DNA from: Brachybacterium alimentarium
GTDB lineage: Bacteria > Actinomycetota > Actinomycetes > Actinomycetales > Dermabacteraceae
DNA length: 64,000 nucleotides
Assembly (NCBI RefSeq): GCF_002332425.1
Contig: NZ_NRGS01000004.1
Location: forward strand, 168,163-232,162
Direction of reading: 5' to 3'
The translations under genes and the position numbers were made by a program. Shown piece by piece: positions 46,941 through 55,310 of the stretch; positions within the stretch are counted from its first letter, which is position 1, and the number at the start of each line of letters is the position of its first letter. The notes beneath the pieces were generated by a model. The model was not told where the DNA came from. It saw only the letters and a program-made list of their open reading frames with translations, and searched no databases.

Positions 46941-46989
46941 TGTGAGCTGGGGACCTATGTGGATGCTTCACATGGGTCCCCAGCTCACA
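46941..46989 (-). terminator. 49-base hairpin with 21-bp stem between xylA and xylB
   Basis: TGTGAGCTGGGGACC, then a T-G wobble and ATGTG pair with the opposite arm around a GATGCTT loop. It is the most stable hairpin I see in the window. It lies 177 bp after the xylA stop and 152 bp before the xylB start, so it could be a terminator, an attenuator or an mRNA-processing element. Confidence 0.5.
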
Positions 46990-47165
46990 TTTGTTGGCAA
47001 ACCCGACGAGGCCGACGAGGCCTGGCGAGCTCGACGAGGCCGACGACGCTGGCGAGCTCGACAATCCTGGCGAGCCCGACGACCCTGGCCCGGTCCGACA
47101 CCGCCCGGCCCGACACCGCCCGACCCGGCGCCGGGCGGGTCAGCGCCGGGCTGGTCAGCGTCGGA

Positions 47166-48359
47166 TCAGGCGCGGAAGCCGAGCAGGTGCTGCATGGCCA
47201 GCTGCTGCAGGCGCACGAAGCCGAAGTTGCGCTCGCCGGCCTTGTCCGCGTCGAACTCCTCGAAGGTGGAGCGATCCGCGAGCAGGTCAGCGAGGGACTC
47301 GCCCTCGGCGAGGGTCGGCTGGGCGAGCTCGTCGATGCCGGAGTAGGACAGCGCCTCCTGGACCTCGGAGTCCTGGCGGAACGCGAGGGCGCGCTCCTTG
47401 AGCATCAGGTACATCTCCATGTTGGCCGCGGCGGACTCGTACTGGCCCTGCTCGTGCTCGGTGCGCGAGGGCTTGAAGTCGAAGTGACGGGCACCCTCGT
47501 AAGCGCCGGGCTTGGACGGGAAGCCGTTCTCGAGCAGGTCCACGGTGAAGAACGCGCTGATGAGGTCGCCGTGACCGAACACGAGGTCCTGGTCGTACAT
47601 CGGGCCGTGCTGGCCGTTGAGGTCGATGTGGAACAGCTTCTCGGACCACAGCGCCTGGGCGAGGCCGTGCGTGTAGTTCAGGGTCGCCATCTGCTCGTGG
47701 CCGGTCTCGGGGTTGATGCCCACGATGTCGCCGTGCTCGAGCTGCTCGATGAAGGCCAGGGCATGGCCGACCGTGGGCAGGAAGATGTTGCCGCGCGGCT
47801 CGTTGGGCTTCGGCTCGAGGCCGATGCGCATGTCGTAGCCCTTGTCCTTGATGTAGCCGGCCACCGTGTCCAGACCCTCGCGGTAGCGCTCGAGCGCGGC
47901 GAAGAGGTCCTTGGAGCCGTCGTACTCCGAGCCCTCGCGGCCGCCCCACATGACGAAGGTGGTCGCGCCGAGCTCGGCGGCGAGATCCACGTTCGCGAGC
48001 ACCTTGCGCAGGCCGAAGCGGCGCACGTCGCGGTCGTTGGAGGTGAACGCGCCGTCCTTGAAGACCGGGTGGGCGAAGGTGTCGGTGGTGACCATCTCGA
48101 TCACGAGGCCGGTCTCGTCGGTGACGGACTTGAGCTGGTCGATGATCTTCTGACGCTCGGCCGGGGTCGCATCGAAGGGCACCACGTCGTTGTCGTGGAA
48201 CGTGAAGCCCCAGGCGCCGAGCTCGGAGAGCTTGCGGATGTGGGCGCTCAGCTCGAGCGGCGGGCGGGTGGCGAGACCGAACTGGTCGCGCGCCTCCCAG
48301 CCGGTGGTCCACAGGCCGAAGGAGAACTTGTCGTCACGGGTGGGGGTGGGTGCAGTCAT
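47166..48359 (-). CDS. xylA: Xylose isomerase
   Basis: 397 residues, the actinobacterial short type. It has [17 protein letters not shown], the catalytic region [26 protein letters not shown], the metal-binding [46 protein letters not shown] and HFDFKPSR. It interconverts D-xylose and D-xylulose with two divalent metals in the cytoplasm. AGAGGAG precedes the ATG at 48359; the frame runs to 48623 but crosses the operator region. It is divergent from the ROK regulator and upstream of xylB. Confidence 0.5.
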   Translation of the reverse strand: MTAPTPTRDDKFSFGLWTTGWEARDQFGLATRPPLELSAHIRKLSELGAWGFTFHDNDVVPFDATPAERQKIIDQLKSVTDETGLVIEMVTTDTFAHPVFKDGAFTSNDRDVRRFGLRKVLANVDLAAELGATTFVMWGGREGSEYDGSKDLFAALERYREGLDTVAGYIKDKGYDMRIGLEPKPNEPRGNIFLPTVGHALAFIEQLEHGDIVGINPETGHEQMATLNYTHGLAQALWSEKLFHIDLNGQHGPMYDQDLVFGHGDLISAFFTVDLLENGFPSKPGAYEGARHFDFKPSRTEHEQGQYESAAANMEMYLMLKERALAFRQDSEVQEALSYSGIDELAQPTLAEGESLADLLADRSTFEEFDADKAGERNFGFVRLQQLAMQHLLGFRA

Positions 48360-48429
48360 GGTCGAACTCCTCTGTACGAACAGCAGTCTCTGGTCCCTCG
48401 CGGCCCGAAGCGTCGCACTACGATGCTCT

Positions 48430-48491
48430 GAACCGATCCAGACGACGCTCCTGGAACCGATCCAGCAGTTCCCAGGACCAGTTCCCAGGAC
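48430..48491. repeat. Short direct repeats in the xylA leader
   Basis: GAACCGATCCAG occurs at 48430 and 48454, and CAGTTCCCAGGAC occurs twice in tandem (48466-48478 and 48479-48491). Both pairs lie between the xylR-type operator and the xylA start. Confidence 0.5.
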
Positions 48492-48511
48492 GGGCATCGC
48501 CGGGCCGCTTA

Positions 48512-48534
48512 GTATGTTTGAGTTACTAACATAC
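48512..48534. promoter_or_regulatory. XylR-type operator in the xylA/ROK divergent promoter
   Basis: GTATGTT and AACATAC are perfect inverted arms around a 9-base spacer (TGAGTTACT); TTAG precedes the left arm and TAAC overlaps the right. Long AT-rich dyads of this form are typical ROK/XylR operators. It lies about 153 bp upstream of xylA and 63 bp upstream of the regulator gene. Confidence 0.5.
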
Positions 48535-48596
48535 GACGAATGGTCGCCCGACCACAAGACGGCACCACGAAATCGCACGACGGAAGGGTCAGTCCC

Positions 48597-49766
48597 ATGC
48601 AATCGACGCACCTGCGCGAGCACAACCTCTCGCTCGTCATGCGCGCCGTCGTGAACGCGACCGTCCCGGTCTCACGGGCCACGCTCGCCCGCTCCACCCA
48701 GCTCACCAAGCCCACCGTCTCCAAGCTCGTCGAGGAGCTGATCACCGCCGGGCTGGTGGAGGAGCACGCCCCGGTCTCCCAGGGCAGCGGCCGACCGATG
48801 GTGCCCCTGCATCCTGCTCAGCACACAGTGCTCGGCATCGGCCTCGAGATCGCCGCCGAGCACATCTCGTGCCTCGGCATCGACTTGGCCGGTGGCATGC
48901 TCAGCACCCGCACCGAGTACCTCGAGGTCACGGCGGACAACGTCCCCGAGGCGGTCCAGGCGTGCGCCCGACTGCTGGATCAGGTCCGCGCCGAGGCGGG
49001 GCCCGCGACGCTGGTGGGGGTCTGCGTCGCCGTCCCCGGGCGCATCTCGCCCGACGGCGAGAGCGTGCTGTCGGCCCCCAACCTCGACTGGGCCGACGTC
49101 CCCCTCATGCGTGAGCTCCAGAGGATCCCCGCTCTGGCCGCCGTCCCGGTCCTGGTGCAGAACGACATCCGGCTGTCGGTGCTCACGGAGATCGCCCGTC
49201 GGCCGGACGAATCGTTCATGTACGTGCGGGGCAGCACCGGCGTCGGTGGGGCGATCGTGCTCGAGGGCAAGGTGCTCGAGGGGGTTCACGGCTGGGCCGG
49301 CGAGTTCGGGCACACCGTGGTCGAGCCGGACGGCGCGCTCTGTCGCTGCGGCCGACGCGGCTGCCTCGAGGCCTACGTGTCGTACCACGCGCTGCGGGAG
49401 CGGGCCGGCCTGCGGCGGGACGTGCTCATCGACGAGCTGGTCGAGGAGCTCTCCCGCAGCAGCGATCGGGCGGAGGTGATCGGCACGATCGGCCGCTCGC
49501 TGGGCCTGGCGATCGCCAACGCGCTGAACATCCTGGACCTGTCCACCGTGGTGCTCTCGGGATACCTGGGGCCGATCGCCGAAGAGATCGCGCCCTTCAT
49601 CCGCGAGACGGTGGACCGCCACGCCCTGGCCGCCGAGGTCGACGAGATCGTCATCGAGCGCTCGGACGACCTCGCGGCTCCGGCCCTGTGGGGCGCGGCG
49701 CGCGCGGCGATCTCACCGCTCCTGGACCACCCCGGCGACTGGATCGCGCGGTCGGTCCGTGCTTGA
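48597..49766 (+). CDS. xylR: ROK-family transcriptional regulator, XylR type
   Basis: 389 residues. The winged helix is at about 10-55 ([33 protein letters not shown]). The ROK sugar-kinase fold has [37 protein letters not shown] (His239) and the zinc motif CRCGRRGC (Cys249, 251, 256) followed by LEAY. It represses xylose genes and releases DNA when xylose binds, by analogy with XylR. The ATG at 48597 is chosen because GGAAGG precedes it; the ATG at 48540 abuts the operator. It is divergent from xylA. Confidence 0.5.
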   Translation: MQSTHLREHNLSLVMRAVVNATVPVSRATLARSTQLTKPTVSKLVEELITAGLVEEHAPVSQGSGRPMVPLHPAQHTVLGIGLEIAAEHISCLGIDLAGGMLSTRTEYLEVTADNVPEAVQACARLLDQVRAEAGPATLVGVCVAVPGRISPDGESVLSAPNLDWADVPLMRELQRIPALAAVPVLVQNDIRLSVLTEIARRPDESFMYVRGSTGVGGAIVLEGKVLEGVHGWAGEFGHTVVEPDGALCRCGRRGCLEAYVSYHALRERAGLRRDVLIDELVEELSRSSDRAEVIGTIGRSLGLAIANALNILDLSTVVLSGYLGPIAEEIAPFIRETVDRHALAAEVDEIVIERSDDLAAPALWGAARAAISPLLDHPGDWIARSVRA

Positions 49767-49791
49767 CCCGCCCGCTCCCACTTCGTAAGTT
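49763..49791 (+). promoter_or_regulatory. Sigma-70-type promoter TTGACC-17-TAAGTT
   Basis: A -35 box TTGACC, overlapping the regulator's TGA stop, and a -10 box TAAGTT are separated by exactly 17 bp. It would transcribe the Gfo-ThuA-Gfo operon with a leader of about 380 bases. Confidence 0.5.
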
Positions 49792-49802
49792 GAAGACACT
49801 AA
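49782..49802. promoter_or_regulatory. Second XylR-type operator (degenerate)
   Basis: Read on the minus strand, the site aligns with the xylA/xylR operator region at 15 of 21 positions, starting TTAGT and sharing TTAC. It overlaps the -10 box at 49786-49791, the position expected for repression. Confidence 0.5.
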
Positions 49803-50070
49803 AGGCAGGTTCCGCCCCTGGTTCCGCCCGGCACGTCTGCGGCCCCTCTCTCCTGGGCGTCCGGGCCCGACCGTCCGCTTCTCCGGGTCCGACCGACCGC
49901 TCCGCAGCATCGTCTGCACCGTCAGAACTGTCAGGACCGTCGCCGGGCACAGCATGCGAGGACGAGCACCCCGGTACGTGATCGGCGAGCGACGGTGCAC
50001 CCTCCCGGCCCACGCCCGTCGGCCGATCCACGACCCCCGATCCCCAATCCCCCGACCGCAGGGCCGAACG

Positions 50071-50158
50071 ACCGCACGACCGCAACACCGCCCGACCCCA
50101 TCACCGCATCACCGCCCGACCGCATCACCGCATCACCGCATCACCGCATCACCGCACC
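50071..50158. repeat. 8-bp tandem array, ACCGCATC type, 11 units
   Basis: Eleven octamers in register, including five perfect ACCGCATC copies and variants such as ACCGCCCG and ACCGCACC. The array stops 11 bp before the GAGGAG ribosome site of the next gene. Confidence 0.5.
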
Positions 50159-50177
50159 ATCCACTCACCGAGGAGTC

Positions 50178-51455
50178 GTGACACCCGCAGTGACCACCCC
50201 ATCCCCCACCGCCCGCCCGCTGAACATCGGCATGGTCGGCTACGGCTTCATGGGAGCCGCCCATTCCCATGCCTGGCGCACCGCCCACCGCTTCTTCGAC
50301 CTGCCGGCGACGCCCGTGCTGCACACACTCGCCGGGCGCACCGAGAGCTCGCTGGTCGCGGCCGCCGAGCGGTACGGCTTCGCGCGCACCACCACCCGGT
50401 GGCAGGACCTCCTCGAGGATCCCGAGATCGACGTCATCGACATCTGCACGCCCGGTGACACCCACGTCGAGATCGCGCTGGCCGCTCTCGCGTCGGGCAA
50501 GCACGTGCTGTGCGAGAAGCCGCTCGCGAACTCCGTGGAGGAGTCCGAGCGGATGACCGCGGCCGCGGCGGACGCGCGCGCCCAGGGCGTGCGCAGCCTC
50601 TGCGGCTTCTCCTACCGCCGCACGCCCGCGCTCGCCTATGCGCGCCAGCTGGTGGCCGAGGGCGCCGTGGGCGAGATCCGTCAGGTGCGTGCGCAGTACC
50701 TGCAGGACTGGCTCTCCGACACCGACGCCCCGATGACCTGGCGCCTGGACAAGGACAAGGCCGGATCCGGCGCGCTCGGGGACATCGGTGCGCACATCAT
50801 CGACCTCGCCCAGTGGATCACCGGGCAGGACATCTCCGCCGTCTCGGGCACCCTCGAGACCGTCGTGCCCACGCGCCCCGCGGCCGGGGACATGCAGGGA
50901 CTCGGCGGGACCGGCGATCTCTCCGGCGAGCGCCAGCAGGTCACGGTCGATGACCTCGCCCTGTTCACCGCGCGCTTCGCCGATGGCGTGCTGGGCTCCT
51001 TCGAGGCCACGCGCATGGCGCAGGGCCGCAAGAACGCGATGCGCGTGGAGATCAACGGCTCGAAGGGCTCGATCGCCTTCGACTTCGAGCGGATGAACGA
51101 GCTGGAGGTCTACGACGCCACGGCGCCCGCCGGCCGACAGGGATTCACCAGGGTGCTGACCACCGAGCCCGAGCACCCCTACGCCGCCGCCTGGTGGCCC
51201 ACCGGCCACGGCCTGGGCTACGAGCACACCTTCACGCATCAGATCGCCGACCTGGTGCGTGCCATCGGGGAGGGCACCGACCCCTCCCCCTCCTTCGAGG
51301 AGGCCCTGCAGGTGCAGCGCGTCCTCGCCGCCGTCGAGGCCAGCTCGGCCGACGGCTCCAGCTGGCAGGGCGTCGCGCCGTCGGCCGCCGCCAAGAACTC
51401 CATCTCCACCTCCACCTCCACCTCCACCTCCACCTCGCAGGAGCGCACCCGATGA
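50178..51455 (+). CDS. Gfo/Idh/MocA-family oxidoreductase (first gene of Gfo-ThuA-Gfo)
   Basis: About 425 residues. The Rossmann motif NIGMVGYGFMGAAHS, the EKP motif (LCEKPLANS) and the C-terminal GSGALGDIGAHIIDLAQWITG with the catalytic-site Asp and His are present. It oxidises a glycoside or sugar with NAD(P). The C-terminus ends in a Ser-Thr repeat (STSTSTSTSTS) encoded by a hexamer array, unusual for the family. The start is uncertain: GTG 50178 lies only 2 bases after AGGAG, and GTG 50190 lies 14 bases after it. The next gene overlaps its stop by ATGA. Confidence 0.5.
   Translation: MTPAVTTPSPTARPLNIGMVGYGFMGAAHSHAWRTAHRFFDLPATPVLHTLAGRTESSLVAAAERYGFARTTTRWQDLLEDPEIDVIDICTPGDTHVEIALAALASGKHVLCEKPLANSVEESERMTAAAADARAQGVRSLCGFSYRRTPALAYARQLVAEGAVGEIRQVRAQYLQDWLSDTDAPMTWRLDKDKAGSGALGDIGAHIIDLAQWITGQDISAVSGTLETVVPTRPAAGDMQGLGGTGDLSGERQQVTVDDLALFTARFADGVLGSFEATRMAQGRKNAMRVEINGSKGSIAFDFERMNELEVYDATAPAGRQGFTRVLTTEPEHPYAAAWWPTGHGLGYEHTFTHQIADLVRAIGEGTDPSPSFEEALQVQRVLAAVEASSADGSSWQGVAPSAAAKNSISTSTSTSTSTSQERTR
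51405..51438 (+). repeat. Coding hexamer array giving a Ser-Thr tail
   Basis: About five CTCCAC hexamers encode alternating Ser and Thr at the end of the Gfo/Idh protein. The array sits 14 bp before the overlapping thuA-like start; whole-hexamer changes would keep the frame. Confidence 0.5.
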
Positions 51456-52267
51456 CCGACCCCCAGACCACCCCGCAGGCCGCCCCGCAGGCAGGTGCCT
51501 CCGACCAGGGCTCCCCGACCACCCGCACGGCGCTCGTCGTGCGGGGCGGCTGGGACGGGCACCAGCCGATCGAGGCGACCGACCTCTTCATCCCGTTCCT
51601 CGAGGAGAACGGCTTCTCGGTGCGGATCGAGGAGTCCCCCGCGGTCTACGCCGATGCCGAGTACATGGCCACGGTGGATCTCATCGTCCAGTGCAACACC
51701 ATGTCCACGATCGAGAAGGAGGAGTTCGAGGGGCTGCGCGACGCCGTCGAGGCGGGCACCGGTCTGGCCGGCTGGCACGGCGGCATCGCCGACAGCTACC
51801 GCAACAACTCCGACTACCTCACGCTGATCGGCGGTCAGTTCGGCTGCCATCCCGGCAAGCACCCCGACGAGCGCACGGGCGAGCAGTCCGACAACTACGT
51901 GCCCTACACCGTGGACATGCTGCCGGCGGCCGCGGAGCACCCGATCACCCGCGGCATCGGCGACTTCGACCTGGTCACCGAGCAGTACTGGGTGCTCTCG
52001 GACGACTACATCGACGTGCTCGCGACGACCACGCAGAAGGTGCGCGCATGGGATCCGTGGCACCGTCCCATCACCTCGCCGGCGATCTGGACCCGCCAGT
52101 GGGGCGAGGGCCGGATCTTCGTCTCCACCCCCGGCCACCGCGTCGAGGTGCTCGAGGACCCGAACGTCCGCACCGTGATCGAGCGGGGCATGCTGTGGGC
52201 GGCGCGCGGCAGCGAGCAGCCCTACGGCGAGCACGGCGGGCGCAGCGCGAAGGAGGCCACCCGATGA
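51452..52267 (+). CDS. ThuA-domain protein
   Basis: 271 residues of the ThuA (trehalose utilisation) class I glutamine-amidotransferase-like fold. It has ALVVRGGWDGHQPIEATD at the start, GTGLAGWHGGIADSYRNN near residue 105, HPITRGIGDFDLVTEQYWVLS and VSTPGHRVEVLEDPNV. In Sinorhizobium, ThuA acts with ThuB, a Gfo/Idh enzyme, on trehalose through 3-keto-trehalose. Here the ThuA gene is sandwiched between two Gfo/Idh genes with ATGA overlaps on both sides, which supports the same type of pathway. The substrate is unknown. Confidence 0.5.
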   Translation: MTDPQTTPQAAPQAGASDQGSPTTRTALVVRGGWDGHQPIEATDLFIPFLEENGFSVRIEESPAVYADAEYMATVDLIVQCNTMSTIEKEEFEGLRDAVEAGTGLAGWHGGIADSYRNNSDYLTLIGGQFGCHPGKHPDERTGEQSDNYVPYTVDMLPAAAEHPITRGIGDFDLVTEQYWVLSDDYIDVLATTTQKVRAWDPWHRPITSPAIWTRQWGEGRIFVSTPGHRVEVLEDPNVRTVIERGMLWAARGSEQPYGEHGGRSAKEATR

Positions 52268-53385
52268 ACGCGCAGGGCATCCCCGCCACGACGGAACGCT
52301 CCCCGATGCGCATCGGCATGATCGGCTGCGGCGTCATCTCCAAGCAGTACTTGGCCAGCTTCGACCAGCTGCCGGACGTGCAGCTCGTGGCCGTGGCGGA
52401 CCTCGACCGCGCCCGCGCCGAGGCCGCCGTCGAGGGCCGTGACGGGGTGCGGGTGCTGAGCGTGGACGAGCTCATCGCGGACCCCGAGGTGGACACGGTG
52501 CTGAACCTGACCATCCCCGCGGCGCACGCCGACGTGGATCTGCGCGCGATCGCCGCGGGCAAGAACGTGTACTCCGAGAAGCCCTTCGCGGTCACCACGC
52601 AGGAGGGCGCGCAGGTGCTCGAGGCGGCGCGGGAGGCGGGCGTGCTCGTGGGCAGCGCCCCGGACACCGTGCTGGGCACCGGCACCCAGACGGCGCGGGT
52701 CGCGATCGACGACGGCGAGATCGGCACCCCGATCGCCGCGGTGGCCACCATGGTCACCCCCGGCCATGAGCGCTGGCATCCGCAGCCGGACTTCTACTAC
52801 GTGCCCGGCGGCGGTCCTCTGCTGGACATGGGCCCGTATTACATCCACTCGCTGGTCACGCTGCTGGGACCGGTGGCCGAGGTGATCGGCGCCGGCAGCC
52901 GCCTGCGCACCGAGCGCACGATCGGCTCCGGCCCCCGCGAGGGAGAGGTCATCCCGGTCTCCACGGACACCCATGTCACCGGCGTGCTGATCCATGAATC
53001 CGGGGTGCTCTCCACTCTCGTGATGAGCTTCGACGCGGTGGGCACGTCGGCTCATCCGATCGAGGTCCACGGCACCGGCGGCACGCTCGCCGTGCCGGAC
53101 CCCAATCGCTTCGACGGGGACGTGGAGATCAAGCGTCTGGGCGGCGAGGGCTGGGAGACCGTGCCCGTGGCCGGCGGCTACGCCGACGCCTCGCGCGGCA
53201 TCGGCCTGCAGGACATGGCCGTGCGCGGTGCGGACCTCCGGGCCAGCGGCGACCTCGGCCAGCACGTGCTCGAGGTGATGAACGCGGTGCTCGAGTCGGC
53301 CACCAGCGGTGCGCGCGTGGGGGTGGCCAGCACGGTGGCCCGGCCCGAGGCCGTCGAGCAGCAGGACGCCCGCGTCACCGCCTGA
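52264..53385 (+). CDS. Gfo/Idh/MocA-family oxidoreductase (ThuB-like position)
   Basis: 373 residues. RIGMIGCGVISKQYLASF is the nucleotide-binding start, YSEKPFAVT the EKP motif, and GGGPLLDMGPYYIHSLVTLLGP the substrate-side motif. Its ATG overlaps the ThuA stop by ATGA. With the upstream Gfo/Idh gene it could oxidise and reduce the same ring position, the two ends of a 3-keto-glycoside route. It ends 109 bp from a convergent peptidase gene. Confidence 0.5.
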   Translation: MNAQGIPATTERSPMRIGMIGCGVISKQYLASFDQLPDVQLVAVADLDRARAEAAVEGRDGVRVLSVDELIADPEVDTVLNLTIPAAHADVDLRAIAAGKNVYSEKPFAVTTQEGAQVLEAAREAGVLVGSAPDTVLGTGTQTARVAIDDGEIGTPIAAVATMVTPGHERWHPQPDFYYVPGGGPLLDMGPYYIHSLVTLLGPVAEVIGAGSRLRTERTIGSGPREGEVIPVSTDTHVTGVLIHESGVLSTLVMSFDAVGTSAHPIEVHGTGGTLAVPDPNRFDGDVEIKRLGGEGWETVPVAGGYADASRGIGLQDMAVRGADLRASGDLGQHVLEVMNAVLESATSGARVGVASTVARPEAVEQQDARVTA

Positions 53386-53494
53386 CGGCCGGACACGGGG
53401 GCTCGCGGCTGCCGTCGGGCGTCACCCCGAGCAGCGGCTCGGTCGGGAGCGCGGCAGTGGACGGAAGGGGCACCCCTCCCGCCCGCTGCCGATC

Positions 53495-54499
53495 TCACCT
53501 CGGCTCCGCCGCGTTCTCGATCGGGACCGTCATGTGCTGGCCGTTCTCGGGCAGCCCGTCGACGCACTCGGCCCCAACGCCCTCCCTGGGGACGACGCCG
53601 GACCCGGACGCGACGTCGGACCCAGAGGCATCGCCGACCTCGGAGGCGTCGTCGGACCCGGGGGCCATGTCGAGCTCGGGCGGGGCACCGAGCTCGACGT
53701 CGGCGAACGCCATGGGCAGCCCCTGCCCGGTCCAGCAGGAGGCGCGATCCATCAGCTGCGCGTGCACGTGGGGTTCGCTGGAGTTCCCGGTGTTCCCGCA
53801 GCTGCCGATCTGCTCGCCTGCTCTCACGCGCTCGCCGACCTGCACGAGGACCGAACCGCGTTGGAGGTGAGCGACCATCGCGCAGACGCCGTCGTCGCCA
53901 CGGATCGTGACGTGATTCCCGACGACGAAACCCGGCCCTCCGATCTCGCGGATCACGCTCTCGAGCATCATCCAGGCCACGCCCCACCGGTTCGAGCGGG
54001 CGCGGTGGTCCCGATGCCGGTCCGAGACGCGCACCACCGTTCCGTCGAGCATCGCGTGCACGGGCCGGCCGAAGGCGGGGTACTCCTCCGCAGCCCGCAT
54101 CGCGGGGCCGCCGAACTCCGGCCGCGGCACATCCAGCGGATCGTGCACGAGGTCGATCGCGTAGGCCTGGCCATAGGCGCGCACGCCGTGGCTCGGCACG
54201 ACCGAGGCCGGACTGTTGATACCCATCCAGCGACCTCGCACCGGCGACCCGACCACTCGCGCTTCGGGGACCGGCAGCCACCGCGGTGCCACGAAGGTCA
54301 GCACCACGCACGCCAGTGCGACGGCGAAGGCGAGGGGCACGAGGGTCGCCTGGACCTCCCGGATCCCGTCCTGCAGGGCCCGGCCCATCGTGACGACATC
54401 GCCGAGCAGATCGCTGAGGATCGCCGCGAAGATGACCAGCATGGCGGCGTAGAAGAACGGGCCGCGCACCCGGTAGAGCGACAGCACCATGCCCGTCAT
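53495..54499 (-). CDS. Membrane-anchored M23-family metallopeptidase
   Basis: 334 residues with two N-terminal membrane helices (about 13-35 and 50-70), then an extracytoplasmic peptidase M23 domain. Zinc-site candidates are His104 and Asp116 in SHGVRAYGQAYAIDL, His211 (MVAHLQRGS) and His244/His246 in EPHVHAQL; GERVRAGEQIGSCGNTGNSS is the typical M23 loop. The C-terminal 70 residues are acidic and Gly/Ser-rich. It likely cuts peptidoglycan cross-links. Its ATG overlaps the stop of an ArsR-type regulator (ATGA), so the regulator controls it directly. Confidence 0.5.
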   Translation of the reverse strand: MTGMVLSLYRVRGPFFYAAMLVIFAAILSDLLGDVVTMGRALQDGIREVQATLVPLAFAVALACVVLTFVAPRWLPVPEARVVGSPVRGRWMGINSPASVVPSHGVRAYGQAYAIDLVHDPLDVPRPEFGGPAMRAAEEYPAFGRPVHAMLDGTVVRVSDRHRDHRARSNRWGVAWMMLESVIREIGGPGFVVGNHVTIRGDDGVCAMVAHLQRGSVLVQVGERVRAGEQIGSCGNTGNSSEPHVHAQLMDRASCWTGQGLPMAFADVELGAPPELDMAPGSDDASEVGDASGSDVASGSGVVPREGVGAECVDGLPENGQHMTVPIENAAEPR

Positions 54500-55083
54500 C
54501 GTTGCGCTCCGGCCAGGCTGGCCAACAGGGGCACGACGCGCGCCGCGGGCACCTCGTAGCTCCCCCGTCCGCTCTGACGGACCCATCCCGCCGCGACGAG
54601 CTGGCGCAGATGGTGGTGCAGCTGCCCGGTGGTGCCGAGCGCCGCGACCTCTGCCAGCTCGGCGGTCGCGTGCACGCCCGAGAGCAGATGACGCAGCAGC
54701 TCCAGCCGAACGGGATGGCCGAGCGCAGCGAACTCCGCAGCCCGGTCGGACCAGTCCGTCTCCAGCATCCCCGTGGTGCCGGCGCTCTGCTGCCACGCGA
54801 CCGGGGCACCGCCGGGCAGGGTCATCGACCCGATCAGCATCACCGCACCCTCGGCCGTCGCAGGATGATCGCCCAGGCGCGAGCGCAGGCCCGTCAGCGC
54901 CCAGTACTGCTCCTCGTCCACCGCCGACGCCTCGGACCGCTCCGGGTGCGCTGATCGGTGCTGGCCGCCCTGGTGCCCGGGCTGCTCCTCCCGGACGCGG
55001 CATTCCGTGGCGCTCTCCAAGCGGCTGACCCGCTCGGTCAGCGCCTCCAGAGCCCGCCTCATCTCGTCATCGCTCTCATCCAT
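54496..55083 (-). CDS. ArsR-type winged-helix regulator
   Basis: 195 residues. An N-terminal helical stretch (about 1-30), a linker, and a C-terminal ArsR winged helix at 113-180 (AAEFAALGHPVRLELLRHLLSG, TAELAEVAALGTTGQLHHHLRQLVAAGWV). No metal-binding Cys cluster is evident, so its signal is unknown. It is translationally coupled to the M23 peptidase. AGTAGCGTACT lies 5-15 bp upstream of the ATG within an inverted-repeat-rich stretch that could be its own operator. Confidence 0.5.
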   Translation of the reverse strand: MDESDDEMRRALEALTERVSRLESATECRVREEQPGHQGGQHRSAHPERSEASAVDEEQYWALTGLRSRLGDHPATAEGAVMLIGSMTLPGGAPVAWQQSAGTTGMLETDWSDRAAEFAALGHPVRLELLRHLLSGVHATAELAEVAALGTTGQLHHHLRQLVAAGWVRQSGRGSYEVPAARVVPLLASLAGAQR

Positions 55084-55120
55084 GGCGCGATAGTACGCTA
55101 CTCCATACTTACGAACTAGA
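55084..55120. promoter_or_regulatory. AT-rich promoter/operator area of the ArsR-type gene
   Basis: A TAGTACG and CGAACTA pair (six of seven complementary) surrounds the -10-like area directly upstream of the start. Autoregulation is plausible. Low confidence. Confidence 0.5.
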
Positions 55121-55141
55121 CCTCGACGGGTCCCGCTCGTC

Positions 55142-55310
55142 CGCCGACTGCGCCGACTGCGCCGACTGCGCCGACCGCGCCAGCTGTCGACTGCCGGACT
55201 CAGAGGTGCCCAGTGCCGACCGCCAACCGCCGTCGTCAGCAGTTGCTGGTGCCGACCGCCTGCCGCCGACCGCCGAGTTTCCTGGTGCCGACCGCCGGAC
55301 TCAGAGGTTC
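55142..55310. repeat. Nonamer array and degenerate repeats between ArsR and AspT-like genes
   Basis: CCGACTGCG-type nonamers (about four copies) start the block. GGTGCCGACCGCC then occurs about three times, and GGACTCAGAGGT twice, the second copy overlapping the AspT-like stop codon. Confidence 0.5.

Larger units (their letters stand above)
46790..47165. other. 376-bp xylA-xylB intergenic region, repeats and hairpin
   Basis: From the xylB side it holds a GCCAG pentamer array, a 49-base hairpin with a 21-bp stem, and a 150-bp stretch built from CGACGAGGC- and GGCGAGCTCGAC-like units. No gene is seen. It should form the transcribed spacer, or a terminator-promoter region, between the two xylose genes. 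Confidence 0.5.
49767..50177. other. 411-bp leader region of the Gfo-ThuA-Gfo operon
   Basis: It contains the promoter, a degenerate XylR-type operator over its -10 box, about 270 bp without recognisable features, and an octamer array next to the ribosome site. No gene is seen. Confidence 0.5.

Noticed and set aside
46789..47064. 91-codon minus-strand frame between xylA and xylB
   Set aside because: It follows the GCCAG and GACGAGGC repeats and the hairpin, with no ribosome site or domain.
50071..50158. Octamer array considered as a CRISPR
   Set aside because: There are no unique spacers and no cas gene; the unit is 8 bp and continuous.
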